Shown in pieces: positions 53,845-62,740 of a DNA stretch of 64,000 nt; the stretch's first letter is position 1, and every line of letters starts with the position of its first letter. The stretch comes from Nonomuraea turcica (GTDB taxonomy: Bacteria; Actinomycetota; Actinomycetes; Streptosporangiales; Streptosporangiaceae). A model generated the notes under the pieces. It was not told where the DNA came from. It was given only the letters and a program-made list of their open reading frames with translations, and ran no database searches. The stretch is taken from contig NZ_JAUZQF010000005.1 of NCBI RefSeq assembly GCF_030718205.1, positions 124,001-188,000 of the forward strand, read 5' to 3'. The position numbers and the translations under genes are program-made.

Positions 53845-55095
53845 TCAGAGGCCGTAGCGGCTCTTCAGGTGCCGCCACCAGTCGCGGAACATCCACGCGT
53901 CGAACTCCGTGATCGACGACGCGCTGCCCGCCTTCATGAGGAAGCAGCACTGGCCGGTCGGGGTCCAGTCGTAGAAGTCGTCCAGGCCGAACGAGTGGCC
54001 CATCTCATGCAGCAGGATGTGGATGTTGTCGGCGTTGAGGTTGCTCATGTAGTACTCGCTGCCGATCCGCTGCCCCCAGTCACCACCGGCGCCGCCGCCG
54101 AAGCCCGCGGTGAGCCAGAGCGACATGTCGTAGTGGTGCGAGGCGCCGCCCGGGCAGTTGGGGTAGTTGCCGCTCTGGTTGAAGAAGCGGCCGCACGGCT
54201 CGGCGCACTGCGGCGCGTTCTCGCGGATGTTGTTGACGTAGATGTCGACCGAGGTGTCGCTCCACTGCAGCTGGGCGCGGTCGCGCACGGCCCAGCCGAC
54301 CACCTTGACCGGCACGTTCGTGTACGGCCAGCCGTTGTGGCCGGCCATGACGTCCATCCACTTCTTGAACTGGCGGGCCAGCGTGGCGTGGATCTGGTCA
54401 CGCTGGGCGGCCGTCACCGTGGCGCTGGTGTCCCAGCGCACGCAGTAGTTGATCGAGCCGCCGTTGGCCATGATCTGGTCCCAGCCGTAGTTGCGGAAAC
54501 CGTACAGGTTGGGGTACGTGCTCTCCTGGTGCTGCCACACCTCGTTGAGCGGGGTGACCAGGTGGGCGGGCGGGTTCCAGCCCGTCGTGCCGCCGCCCGT
54601 GTCGGGCGCCCACGCCTTGACCTCCAGCAGCCCGACCGACGCCTGGCCGCTCTGCAGGACGACACGCAGCCGCGTGGTGCTGACCTGCGTGAAGGAGACC
54701 TTGTTATAGGTGTTGACCGCGACGGGGTAGGTGCCCGGGATGTCGGCGTAGGCGCTGCCGGTCCAGCGCTGGAGCTTCCAGGAGGCGGGCACGCGCACGC
54801 CGCCGCCGTCGTCGAAGAAGTAGACGTCGGCCCCCTTGATGGTCTGGGCGGAGCTCCAGGTCAGCTCGGCCCATTGGGTTCCGGTGTTGGGCCAGGTGCC
54901 CCAGCGGCGGTTGACGGTGTCGTTCGAGCTGGGCGGGTCGATGCCGTCGTTGATCGCCGCGACGCTCTCCCACGGCGAGGTGTACGAGGCCGACGGCGTC
55001 GCCGACCGGGCCACGTTGGTGTCGGCCAGGGCGCTCTGGACGGGGAAGAAGAACGTGATGATCAGGAGGAGGGGCAGGATTGCCAAGCGTCTCAT
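53845..55095 (-). CDS. Exported metzincin-like protease with N-terminal discoidin-like module
   Basis: 416 aa. ATG at 55095 with GGGAG upstream. Signal peptide 1-24 (LAILPLLLIITFFFPVQSALA). Residues 25-160 are a discoidin-like module almost identical to that of the protein at 50355. The catalytic part has NADNIHILLHEMGHSFGLDDFYDW, an HExxHxxxxxD zinc site, and a set of cysteines (CAEPCGRFF, NCPG, QCC). It probably acts on a wall-associated protein to which the module binds. A TAGCGCTA-type operator lies 14 bases before its start, different from that of the convergent pair. Confidence 0.75.
   Translation of the reverse strand: MRRLAILPLLLIITFFFPVQSALADTNVARSATPSASYTSPWESVAAINDGIDPPSSNDTVNRRWGTWPNTGTQWAELTWSSAQTIKGADVYFFDDGGGVRVPASWKLQRWTGSAYADIPGTYPVAVNTYNKVSFTQVSTTRLRVVLQSGQASVGLLEVKAWAPDTGGGTTGWNPPAHLVTPLNEVWQHQESTYPNLYGFRNYGWDQIMANGGSINYCVRWDTSATVTAAQRDQIHATLARQFKKWMDVMAGHNGWPYTNVPVKVVGWAVRDRAQLQWSDTSVDIYVNNIRENAPQCAEPCGRFFNQSGNYPNCPGGASHHYDMSLWLTAGFGGGAGGDWGQRIGSEYYMSNLNADNIHILLHEMGHSFGLDDFYDWTPTGQCCFLMKAGSASSITEFDAWMFRDWWRHLKSRYGL
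54613..55023 (-). repeat. Discoidin-like module, copy B of an inverted DNA repeat
   Basis: Encodes the N-terminal module of the metzincin-like protease; near-identical partner of 51874-52277 in inverted orientation, about 2.3 kb away. Confidence 0.8.
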
Positions 55096-55108
55096 GGGAG
55101 TTCTCCCG

Positions 55109-55126
55109 GTGGTAGCGCTAACATGC
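55109..55126 (-). promoter_or_regulatory. LacI-type operator (TAGCGCTA core)
   Basis: GTGGTAGCGCTAACATGC contains the palindromic core TAGCGCTA with GGT/AAC flanks. Sites of the GTTAGCGCTAAC kind are typical for LacI repressors of plant polysaccharide genes in actinomycetes. It is upstream of the metzincin-like protease gene. Confidence 0.5.
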
Positions 55127-55170
55127 GCGGGCCTCGCAGGAGGGCGGCCTCCATCGAGGCCCGGCACGTG

Positions 55171-56421
55171 TCAGCGGTAGGTGATGTCGGAGGAGGAGTA
55201 GAGGCAGTTCACGCCGTCGGCGCCTTCACCGATCTTGGTGGGCTCGCTGCCCTTGGGCACGCCTCGGTACTTCTCGCAGATGACGGCGCTGCCGTACACC
55301 GTGATCCGGCTGAAGCGTGCGGTGTCGCCCCAGTTCGTGTTGATTCCGGCCAGCACCTTGGTGGTCCGGGCGGTGACGCCGTCCATGACCACGTGCCGCT
55401 GGTAGGACGTGGAGCAGTTGCCGCAGGCCCGGTACAGCTTGCCGGAGCTGTGCACCTGGAAGTTCTTGATCGTCACCGTGCCGGCGCCGTTGTGCTGGAA
55501 CACCTTGTCCGAGCCCGACTTGGCCCCGCCGCCGTCCACCAGATAGGTCGCCGACGAGCTGGAGGACTTGAACGTGGCCGCGTCCTCACCGACGTCGTTC
55601 CACCACACGTTGCGGATAGTGCACGAGCCCTCGCAGTGGATGCCGTCGCCGGCCGGGGCGTCGATGATGACGTTCTGGATCGTGCCGCCGTTGGGCACCA
55701 CGAACATCGGATCCTGGCTCTCGCTCTGACCGCCGTCGCCGATGCCGTAGTAGCGCTTCATGCCGCCGTCGAAGAACGACCCGGTGGTGCGGGTCGTCGT
55801 CTGATGCACACTGCCGGTGTCGCTCGGCCAGGCGCCGCTGCCGTCACCGCCGGAGCCGCCACTGCTGCTGCCCATCTTGACGAGCTGCCACTGCTGGTTG
55901 GCGCCGTTGAGGTCGTCCCATTGGGAGATGCGTGCGCCGTCGGCGGTCGACCACTCCCACACTTCCAGGGCCTTGTTACTGTTGCGGTTGATCAGCCGTA
56001 CGTGGCCGCCGTCGGAGTCGGCCAGCCGGAACTGCTGGTTGTAGCCGTTGAGATCGGCCCACTGCACGATCTGGGCACCGCCCGCCGTGGAGTGCTCGAA
56101 GACGTCCAGCACCTTGCCGCTGTGCCGGGACTTCAGCCGGTAGTAGCCGCTCCCCGAGCTGACGAACTGCCACTGCTGCCAGTTGCCGTCGTTACGGGGC
56201 CACTGCACGATCGGCGAGCCGTCGCTGGTGGCCAGGTTGTACACGTCGAGCGCTTTGCCGCTGTGCCGGTTGACCAGCACGTACCAGGCGCTGGTGTCGA
56301 CGGTGGCCGCCTGCGCCGGTGGTGGCGTCACGGCGGTGGCGCCGGCCATGGCCATCACCATGGCGGCCACCGTCGCGAGCAGGCGGCGCCAGCCGTGACG
56401 GGACTGGGATTGGATTGTCAA
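55171..56421 (-). CDS. Exported pectate lyase (PL3) with ricin-type lectin module
   Basis: 416 aa from a TTG at 56421, placed directly before a Sec signal (RRLLATVAAMVMAMAGATAV... AQAA). The frame is open further upstream but that stretch does not resemble a signal or a gene. Residues about 40-180 are three ricin-B/CBM13 repeats (QWQFVSS, QQFRLADS, QQWQLVKM). The catalytic beta-helix (about 200-416) has VPNGGTIQNVIIDAPAGDGIHCEGSCTIRNVWWNDVGEDAATFK, the PL3 signature. It cleaves de-esterified pectin by beta-elimination. It lies 75 bases upstream of the protease on the same strand but each has its own operator. Confidence 0.85.
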   Translation of the reverse strand: MTIQSQSRHGWRRLLATVAAMVMAMAGATAVTPPPAQAATVDTSAWYVLVNRHSGKALDVYNLATSDGSPIVQWPRNDGNWQQWQFVSSGSGYYRLKSRHSGKVLDVFEHSTAGGAQIVQWADLNGYNQQFRLADSDGGHVRLINRNSNKALEVWEWSTADGARISQWDDLNGANQQWQLVKMGSSSGGSGGDGSGAWPSDTGSVHQTTTRTTGSFFDGGMKRYYGIGDGGQSESQDPMFVVPNGGTIQNVIIDAPAGDGIHCEGSCTIRNVWWNDVGEDAATFKSSSSSATYLVDGGGAKSGSDKVFQHNGAGTVTIKNFQVHSSGKLYRACGNCSTSYQRHVVMDGVTARTTKVLAGINTNWGDTARFSRITVYGSAVICEKYRGVPKGSEPTKIGEGADGVNCLYSSSDITYR

Positions 56422-56450
56422 GGCCGCTCTCTGCCTTTCTGCGCTTGGTG

Positions 56451-56466
56451 AAGCAAGCGCTTTCCC
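56451..56466 (-). promoter_or_regulatory. LacI-type operator of the pectate lyase gene
   Basis: AAGCAAGCGCTTTCCC has an AAGCGCTT palindromic core (GGGAAAGCGCTTGCTT on the minus strand), the classic LacI-family site type, 30-45 bases before the TTG start. Confidence 0.5.
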
Positions 56467-56669
56467 ATCGATCGGACGAGCACCCGTTCCGGAATGAGTG
56501 GAGCGGACAGCCTGATGACGGGCACAGCTGTCCCTGTTCGGGCTTTGATCGCACGCGCAGCGACAGCCGTCAACCGGAACGCGTCGGCCCAAGGGCTCGA
56601 CCTGCGGCTTACCGGTGAAAGTTTCACGGGCCACCAAGATTGTCGGACCCTCCTCGTAGGGTGCGCCGT

Positions 56670-59600
56670 ATGGCGATGCTCATCGGACGGGAGCGGCCGG
56701 CGGCCGTCCTGCGGGGGGAGGTCGAGCGCGCGCTGGTCAGCCACGGATCGCTCGTGCTGGTCACCGGCGAGGCCGGCATCGGCAAGAGCACGCTGGTGGC
56801 CGGCGCGGTCGAGGAAGCCGTCCGGGGCGGTGCCCGGCTGCTCAGCGGCGCTTGCTGGGAAGGCGAGGGAGCGCCCGGCTACTGGCCCTGGGTGCAGATC
56901 GTCCGGCAGCTCGACCCTGGGGCGACGCCGCAGGGCCTGGCGGGGGTGGACGCGGCGGCGTTCCAGCTCTACGACGCGGTGACCGGGCTGCTGGTGGACG
57001 CCTCGCGGGAGCGGCCGATCGTCGTCGTGCTCGAAGACCTCCACTGGGCCGACGCCGCCTCGCTCAGACTGCTGGAATTCGTGGTGCGGCACGCCTGGTT
57101 CGAGCGGTTGCTGGTGATCGGCACCTACCGCGACGCCGAGGTGGACGGCTCGCTCAGTCCTCCGCTGGAGGCCAAGGCCGTCACGGTGGCGCTGACCGGG
57201 CTCGATCGCGAGGCCGTCGGCAGGCTCGTCACGCGGACCACAGGGGTCGAGCCCGGCGAGGAGCTGGTGACGGAGATCCACCAGCGGACCGGCGGCAACC
57301 CGTTCTTCGTCGAACAATATGCCCGCCTGTGGCAGGGCGGCAGCACGCTCGCCACGATCCCGCCGGGGGTGGATGCGACGGTGCGGCGGCGGTTGTCGCG
57401 GCTGCCGGGCGCGGTGCTCGAGGTGCTGCGGATGGCGGCGGTGCTGGGGCGGGAGTTCGCGGAGGAGGCGCTGTCCGTCTCCCTCGCCGCTGACGGGCTG
57501 GGGTCACGCGACGTGGTGCGCCGGGCACTCGACCAGGCGGTCTCGGCCAAACTGGTCACCTCGCTCGGCGTGGGCCGATTCGCCTTCGTGCACGATCTGG
57601 TGCGTGAGACGCTCTACGGCGAGCTCGACGAGGCCGGGGCCCGGTCTCTCCACGCGGCCGCGCTGTGTGCCCTTGACCTCGCGCCGCCTGCGACGCGCGC
57701 GCATCACGCCTATCTCGGCGCCGTTTCCGATGCGCCCGATCTACTCCTCGCCGCAGCCAGGGACGCCGAGGGCCGGCTGGCCGATGAGGAAGCCGTCAGG
57801 CACTATCGCCGTGCCCTGGAGCTGACGCCCGCGTCCGAGTGGCGCCGGCGGGCCACGATCGGGCTCGATCTCGGCGTGGCTCAGCACCGCGCGGGAGACG
57901 ACGCCGCCGGGGTGCGTACGCTGGAGGCGGCCGTCGCGATCACGCGCAGGCTCGACGATCCAGGGTTGCTGGCGCTGGCCGCACTCAAGCTGCACGAGCT
58001 CTGCTCCCACGGCCGGGACCGCTGGACGGACTTCGTCCACGACGCCCACCGGCGCTTGCTGCACGACGACGGGCTCGGCCCGGCGGACCCAGCCGAGTCA
58101 GCGCGGGAGCCGGTCGAAGTCGGGACACGGCTCGACAGCACAGCACAGCCGGACAGCACAGCACAGCCGGACAGCACAGCACAGCTCGACAGCGCCGCAG
58201 GGCTGGACGGCGTGGCGCGGGAGTTGAGCGCGGTCGCGGCTGACCTGGCCAGGCGCGGCGAGGACGACGAGACGCTGGGCTTCAGCCTGCTGGCCAGGCT
58301 GGGCGCCATCTGGCGGCCGGGCACCGCCGCCGAGCGGCTGGCCATCACCGACGAGCTGGCCGCCGTGGCACAGCGCACGCGGGACCGGCAACTGGAGCTA
58401 ACCGCCCGGTCGTGGCGCGTGGGCGGTCTGCTGGAGCTCGGCGACCCGCGCTGCCTGACCGAGCTGAGGGCCTTCCTCATTGCCGCGGAGCAGTCGGAGC
58501 TGACGTTGTTCCAGCACGAGGCCGGCGTGCTCAGGGCGATGTTCGCGACCCTCGCCGGCGGCTTCGACGAGGCGGGCACGCACATCGACGCCGCCTACGA
58601 GCTCGGCGAGCAGCCCGGCCTGGGCAGGCGGGATCTGCGCTGGATACAGCGCTGGTCGGCCGCCTCGCTAAGGGGACGGCTCGACGCGGCCGACGACGTG
58701 CTCGACGAGATGGAGCGCGCGGGGAGCCCGCACTTCCCGCTGTACGACGCGGTCACGGCGGTGCAGCGGGGCAACGGCGGCGAGACCGCCACGCGCCGCC
58801 ACGCGGAGATCATGGCCGCGGGCGGGCCATACCTGCGCTGGATGGCCCCGCTGTGGCTCAGGTTCCAGGCACAGGCCGCCGCCCTGTCCAAAGACCCGGT
58901 GCTCTGCGAGCACGCCCGGGCCGCGATCACGCCCTACGTCGGCCAGTGGGGTGTGACGGCCACCGTGGCCGTCGAGGGCCCCTACGCGCACTGGGCGGCC
59001 GTGCTGGACGCCGCGCAGGGACGGTGGGATGACGCGATCGCCGGCTTCACCGCCGCCTACCGCGCCGCCGACCTGCTGGGCGCCCGCCCCTGGTCGATCG
59101 AGTCGCGAGCCCGCCTGGCGGAAGCGCTGCAGGCACGCGGGGACGACGCCGCGGCGCTGATCCGGCAGGTGGAGCGGGAAGCGGCCGAGCTCGGCATGCT
59201 CCTGCGGCTGCCGCACCCCGGAGGCGACGCCTTTCACTTCGACGGCCAGGTCTGGACCCTGACCTTCGCCGGCCGGACCGTGCACCTGCCCGGCTCCAAG
59301 GGCCTGGCCGACCTGCGCATCCTGCTCGAACGCCCGGGCGTGGACGTGTCCGCGGTCGAGCTGCTCAACCCGTCGGGCGGCGAGGCGGTGGTCGCGGCGC
59401 GCGGCATGGGCGGCGACGACGTGCTCGACGAGGAGGCCAGGACGCGCTACCGCAAGCGGCTGGAGCAGCTCGACGACGAGATCGACCGGGCCGTGGAGCT
59501 CGGGCGCGACCGGCGCGCGGCCGAGCTCGACGCCGAGCGGCAGGCGCTGCTCGACGAGCTGCGTGCCGCGGCCGGTCTCGCCGGGCGGCCGCGCAGGCTG

Positions 59601-59774
59601 GGCGACGAGGCCGAGCGTGCCCGCAAGGCGGTCACCAACCGCATCCGCAACACGCTAGTCCAGCTCGACCAGCGCCACCCCGAATTGGCCGCCCACCTGC
59701 GGGCCTCGGTCTCCACCGGTGCCACGTGCCGCTACCAGCCGCCTCCTGCCGCTCCGGCGCCTCGCTGGTTCTGA
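56670..59774 (+). CDS. Large ATP-binding regulator (AAA_16-type, MalT/STAND-like)
   Basis: 1034 aa from the ATG at 56670; a GTG at 56661 is an alternative. Walker A VTGEAGIGKST (residues 31-41) and Walker B IVVVLEDLHWAD, then winged-helix and helical TPR-like repeats. No C-terminal LuxR helix-turn-helix is present. Instead the last ~200 residues have a beta-rich part (FDGQVWTLTFAGRTVHLPGSKGLADLRILL) and a charged coiled coil (RLEQLDDEIDRAVELGRDRRAAELDAERQ), a known tail in actinobacterial ATPases of this group. It contains an internal 6-residue repeat (DSTAQP). Role unknown; likely signal integration. Confidence 0.75.
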   Translation: MAMLIGRERPAAVLRGEVERALVSHGSLVLVTGEAGIGKSTLVAGAVEEAVRGGARLLSGACWEGEGAPGYWPWVQIVRQLDPGATPQGLAGVDAAAFQLYDAVTGLLVDASRERPIVVVLEDLHWADAASLRLLEFVVRHAWFERLLVIGTYRDAEVDGSLSPPLEAKAVTVALTGLDREAVGRLVTRTTGVEPGEELVTEIHQRTGGNPFFVEQYARLWQGGSTLATIPPGVDATVRRRLSRLPGAVLEVLRMAAVLGREFAEEALSVSLAADGLGSRDVVRRALDQAVSAKLVTSLGVGRFAFVHDLVRETLYGELDEAGARSLHAAALCALDLAPPATRAHHAYLGAVSDAPDLLLAAARDAEGRLADEEAVRHYRRALELTPASEWRRRATIGLDLGVAQHRAGDDAAGVRTLEAAVAITRRLDDPGLLALAALKLHELCSHGRDRWTDFVHDAHRRLLHDDGLGPADPAESAREPVEVGTRLDSTAQPDSTAQPDSTAQLDSAAGLDGVARELSAVAADLARRGEDDETLGFSLLARLGAIWRPGTAAERLAITDELAAVAQRTRDRQLELTARSWRVGGLLELGDPRCLTELRAFLIAAEQSELTLFQHEAGVLRAMFATLAGGFDEAGTHIDAAYELGEQPGLGRRDLRWIQRWSAASLRGRLDAADDVLDEMERAGSPHFPLYDAVTAVQRGNGGETATRRHAEIMAAGGPYLRWMAPLWLRFQAQAAALSKDPVLCEHARAAITPYVGQWGVTATVAVEGPYAHWAAVLDAAQGRWDDAIAGFTAAYRAADLLGARPWSIESRARLAEALQARGDDAAALIRQVEREAAELGMLLRLPHPGGDAFHFDGQVWTLTFAGRTVHLPGSKGLADLRILLERPGVDVSAVELLNPSGGEAVVAARGMGGDDVLDEEARTRYRKRLEQLDDEIDRAVELGRDRRAAELDAERQALLDELRAAAGLAGRPRRLGDEAERARKAVTNRIRNTLVQLDQRHPELAAHLRASVSTGATCRYQPPPAAPAPRWF
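58131..58190 (+). repeat. In-frame 18-bp tandem repeat inside the AAA-type regulator gene
   Basis: Just over three units of an 18-base sequence (CTCGACAGCACAGCACAG, then CCGGACAGC...) encode DSTAQPDSTAQPDSTAQ in the linker between helical repeats. Length variation by slippage is likely. Confidence 0.85.
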
Positions 59775-59851
59775 TCAGCGAGGCCCGGTTCAGGCGCCCT
59801 GCGCGCACCGCCGATGACACTGCGCGCAGACCTCCGCCCCGGCGCCGGTCC

Positions 59852-61006
59852 TCAGCGCAGCTTCGCGAAGAATTCCGCGACGTCCCGCACGAAGAGCGCC
59901 GGCTGTTCGGCGGCGAAGAAGTGGCCGCCCTGGTCGTACTCCGCCCAGTGCACGATGTTGTGATCGCGTTCGGCCCACGAGCGGATCGTGAGGTCGCATG
60001 CCTTGGACACGAGCACGCCGGTGGGCATGGTGCCACGGGCCGCCGCGCCCCAGTCCTCCGCCGGACCGGAGTCCCACTCCCCCGCCTCACCGTCGCTCCA
60101 GTCGGCGACGCTCATGTTCTCGTAGTAGAACTGCGCCGACGACCCGGCCGTGCCGGTCAGCCAGTAAAGGGTGACGTCCGTCAGCATGAGGTCGCGATCC
60201 AGCGAGTCCTCAGGAGGCCCGTCCACCGGCTCGGTCAGCTCCTTGAACTTCTCCATGATCCACGCGAGCTGCCCGACCGGTGAGTCGTGCAGCCCGTACG
60301 AGACGGTCTGGGGCCGCTTGGACTGGGTCTGGAGGTAGCCGTCGTTGAGGTTCTCCATCGCGTTCCAGCGGCGCCGTTCCTCTTGCGTGAGGGTGTCCAT
60401 CTCGCCTTCCTGGCCGATGGGGAAGGTGAGGACGGCGTTGAGATGGATGCCAGCGATGTGCTCGGCGTCCTGCTTGCCCATCTCCGGCGCGACGAAGGCG
60501 CCGGAGTCGCCGCCCTGCACGCCGTACCTGTCATAGCCGAGCATCGCCATCAGCCGTGTGAACGCGCCGGCGACGCGGGCGGAGTCCCAGCCCGGGCCGG
60601 ACAGCGGGGTGGAGAACCCGAAGCCGGGCAGCGACGGGATGACCAGGTGGAAGTCGCGGGAGAGCGGCTCGATGACGTCGAGGAACTCCACGAACGACCC
60701 CGGCCAGCCATGGATCAGCATGAGGGGCAGCGCCGAGTCGTCGGCGGAGCGGATGTGGAGGAAATGGATGTTCTGGCCGTCGATCGTGGTGGTGAACTGC
60801 GGCAGCTCATTGAGCCTGGCCTCGTGGGCGCGCCAGTCGTAGCCGGTGCGCCAGTACTCGGCCAGGTCCCTCAGGTACGCGACGGGGACGCCGCGTTCCC
60901 AGCCGGTTCCGAGGAGCTGATCCTGCCAGCGGGTCATGGCCAGGCGGGTACGCAGGTCGTCCAGGTCTTGCTGAGGGATGTCGATACGGAACGGGCGAAT
61001 GGTCAT
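59852..61006 (-). CDS. Epoxide hydrolase (EHN domain, alpha/beta fold)
   Basis: 384 aa. N-terminal EHN cap ([25 protein letters not shown]), [10 protein letters not shown] oxyanion motif (99-108), nucleophile D167 in [10 protein letters not shown], and the general base H in [13 protein letters not shown] near 367. Y residues for epoxide opening lie in the middle ([14 protein letters not shown]). It hydrolyses epoxides to diols; family members act on xenobiotic or secondary-metabolite epoxides. It is followed on the same strand by the NmrA-type and TetR genes upstream, so the three may form one unit. Confidence 0.9.
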   Translation of the reverse strand: MTIRPFRIDIPQQDLDDLRTRLAMTRWQDQLLGTGWERGVPVAYLRDLAEYWRTGYDWRAHEARLNELPQFTTTIDGQNIHFLHIRSADDSALPLMLIHGWPGSFVEFLDVIEPLSRDFHLVIPSLPGFGFSTPLSGPGWDSARVAGAFTRLMAMLGYDRYGVQGGDSGAFVAPEMGKQDAEHIAGIHLNAVLTFPIGQEGEMDTLTQEERRRWNAMENLNDGYLQTQSKRPQTVSYGLHDSPVGQLAWIMEKFKELTEPVDGPPEDSLDRDLMLTDVTLYWLTGTAGSSAQFYYENMSVADWSDGEAGEWDSGPAEDWGAAARGTMPTGVLVSKACDLTIRSWAERDHNIVHWAEYDQGGHFFAAEQPALFVRDVAEFFAKLR

Positions 61007-61017
61007 GAGATTCCCCT

Positions 61018-61041
61018 CTTACGGGCTTACGGGCTTACGGG
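61018..61041 (-). repeat. Three 8-bp direct repeats at the NmrA gene end
   Basis: CTTACGGG three times in a row, covering the stop codon of the NmrA-type gene and the space before the epoxide hydrolase start. Possibly slippage; no function evident. Confidence 0.7.
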
Positions 61042-61862
61042 CGGAAGGCGGCGGCGTGGTCGGCGGCCCACTGGGCGAACGTGCGCCCGGGGCGGCCGGT
61101 GACCTGCTCGACGGTGGGCAGCACGGCCGAAGCCGCGTCCGGCGGGTTCGCACCGAGCTGGACGGCGAACTCGATCATTTCGTCGCTCTCCCCCGCCGCC
61201 CGCAACGACGCCCGGTATTGCTCCTCGCTCAGCTCCTCGAACCGGATCTCGCGCTCCACGGCCTCGCCGATCATGCGTACCCGCTCGGCGGGGGTGAGTG
61301 CATCCGGCCCGGTGAGCATGTAGGACTGGCCGGCGTGCCCGTCCTCGGCCAGTGCGGCCACCGCCACGGCGGCGATGTCGTCTTCGTGGACCACGGCCCC
61401 GGGGTGGTTGCCGAAGACCCGCACCACCCCCTCGTCGCGGATCGACGCAGCCCAGTCGAGCGCGTTGGCCATGAACTCGACGCACAGCAGTCGCGTCCAG
61501 GCGAGGTCGCCGGCCCGCAGAGCCTCCTCGACCGAGCACTCGTCCCAGCTGCTCAGCACGCTGACGCGGCGCACGCCTGCCTTGGCGGCCAGCTCGGCGA
61601 TCTCGAAACCGGTCTCCAGCGGCGCGAAGTCCGAGTAGCCGCTGCCGGTGACGGTGATCAGGTGCAGGGCGGTCACGCCTTCCAGCGCCGGGGCCAGGGA
61701 CTGCGGCGCGGTCAGATCGCCGCAGGCCACCTCGACGGCGGCCGGCAGCCGGGCCGTGGCCGGGTTCCTGGTCAGGGCGCGAACCGGTACGCCGCGCTCG
61801 ACGAGCTGCGCCACGATCCGGCGGCCGACCATGCCCGTCGCACCGGTCACGAGAATCGTCAT
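61035..61862 (-). CDS. NmrA/SDR-type NAD(P)-binding protein
   Basis: 275 aa. N-terminal Rossmann motif ILVTGATGMVGRRIVAQLVERGVPVRALTRNP (GxxGxxG). The NmrA-like body has VACGDLTAPQSLAPALEGVTALHLITVTG. It lacks the YxxxK catalytic pair of classical SDRs, as NmrA and quinone-reductase-like (QOR2) members do. It is likely a redox sensor or quinone/aldehyde reductase. Downstream of the TetR gene on the same strand with a palindromic site in between. Confidence 0.85.
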   Translation of the reverse strand: MTILVTGATGMVGRRIVAQLVERGVPVRALTRNPATARLPAAVEVACGDLTAPQSLAPALEGVTALHLITVTGSGYSDFAPLETGFEIAELAAKAGVRRVSVLSSWDECSVEEALRAGDLAWTRLLCVEFMANALDWAASIRDEGVVRVFGNHPGAVVHEDDIAAVAVAALAEDGHAGQSYMLTGPDALTPAERVRMIGEAVEREIRFEELSEEQYRASLRAAGESDEMIEFAVQLGANPPDAASAVLPTVEQVTGRPGRTFAQWAADHAAAFRP

Positions 61863-61921
61863 GAAAGACCTCCTGGTCGAATGTCGTCGACGTCTCGATC
61901 AGGAGGCGCTACACCAGAAAT

Positions 61922-61941
61922 AGCGTCCGCTACCGCGGACG
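61922..61941 (-). promoter_or_regulatory. Palindromic site upstream of the NmrA-type gene
   Basis: AGCGTCCGCTACCGCGGACG holds two overlapping symmetries: TAGCGTCCGCTA (imperfect) and CGTCCGC/GCGGACG with a 4-base loop. TAGCG-GACGCTA sites are common TetR-family operators, and a TetR gene ends 13 bases away. Confidence 0.45.
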
Positions 61942-61953
61942 TGTGGCGCGGCG

Positions 61954-62511
61954 TCAGTCCGTCAGGTAACGCTGCACGGCCGGCCCGAGGTCGCGGACCA
62001 GGCTCTCCGGGTCGGCGGCGGCCATCGGCGGCAGCTGGAGCACATAGCGGGTGAGGGCCAGTCCGAGCAGTTGCGTGCTGACCAGCCCGGCCCGGCGCGC
62101 GGCGTCGTCCGCGCCCGTCACCCGGGCCACGAACGCGACGATCTGCGTCTGGAAGACCTCCCTCATGCGCTCGGCGGCCATGGGGTTGGTCGAGGCCGAG
62201 CGCAGCAGGAGGATCAGCACGTCGTCGGACAGGCCGCCCTCCCAGCGGGCCAGGAAGTGGCGGACGAGCAGCTCACCGAGCCGGTCCACAGGCGGCTCCG
62301 GCACCTGCGCGAGCCGCAGGTCCACGTCCACGGCGGCGCTGAACAGGCCGGCCTTGCTGCCGTAATAACGCATGACCATCGACGGGTCGACGCCGACCTG
62401 GGCGGCGACGGCCCGGATCGTCATGGCCTCGTAGCCTCGCTCGATGAGCAGTTTCCTGGCGGCCTCCAGGATGGAGGTCCGGGTGGCCGCCGATCGTTCC
62501 GTGAACGCCAT
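61954..62511 (-). CDS. TetR-family transcriptional regulator
   Basis: 185 aa from the ATG at 62511. HTH at about 10-55: RTSILEAARKLLIERGYEAMTIRAVAAQVGVDPSMVMRYYGSKAGLF. The C-terminal ligand domain ends with an actinobacterial TetR_C pattern (LLGLALTRYVLQLPPMA). It likely represses itself through the palindrome at 62527-62540 and perhaps the NmrA/epoxide hydrolase genes. Confidence 0.9.
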   Translation of the reverse strand: MAFTERSAATRTSILEAARKLLIERGYEAMTIRAVAAQVGVDPSMVMRYYGSKAGLFSAAVDVDLRLAQVPEPPVDRLGELLVRHFLARWEGGLSDDVLILLLRSASTNPMAAERMREVFQTQIVAFVARVTGADDAARRAGLVSTQLLGLALTRYVLQLPPMAAADPESLVRDLGPAVQRYLTD

Positions 62512-62526
62512 GACAACGAGTGTAGG

Positions 62527-62540
62527 CCAACGTACGTTGG
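62527..62540. promoter_or_regulatory. Perfect palindrome upstream of the TetR gene
   Basis: CCAACGTACGTTGG, a perfect 14-bp palindrome 16 bases before the TetR start codon. Probable autorepression operator. The rest of 62541-62740 shows no gene. Confidence 0.65.
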
Positions 62541-62740
62541 GTCGCCTGCGAGTGCCAGGGTATGAGCCGTTGTCCTGATTGGCTAAGCGAACCTGAGTGG
62601 AGATGTGTTTCGGATCATCTGGTCGGGCTGGTGCGGTGCAGGGGATGGCCCGAGTGGGTGGTGCGCCGGGAATTGTCGGTGGCGGTGTGTAGCGTCGTGT
62701 GTGCATGTTGATGTGACGGGTTCCGGGTGGGCGGGTGGGC

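Noticed and set aside
61018..61041. Three CTTACGGG repeats as an attachment site or iteron
   Set aside because: Too short and isolated; no integrase or replication gene nearby.
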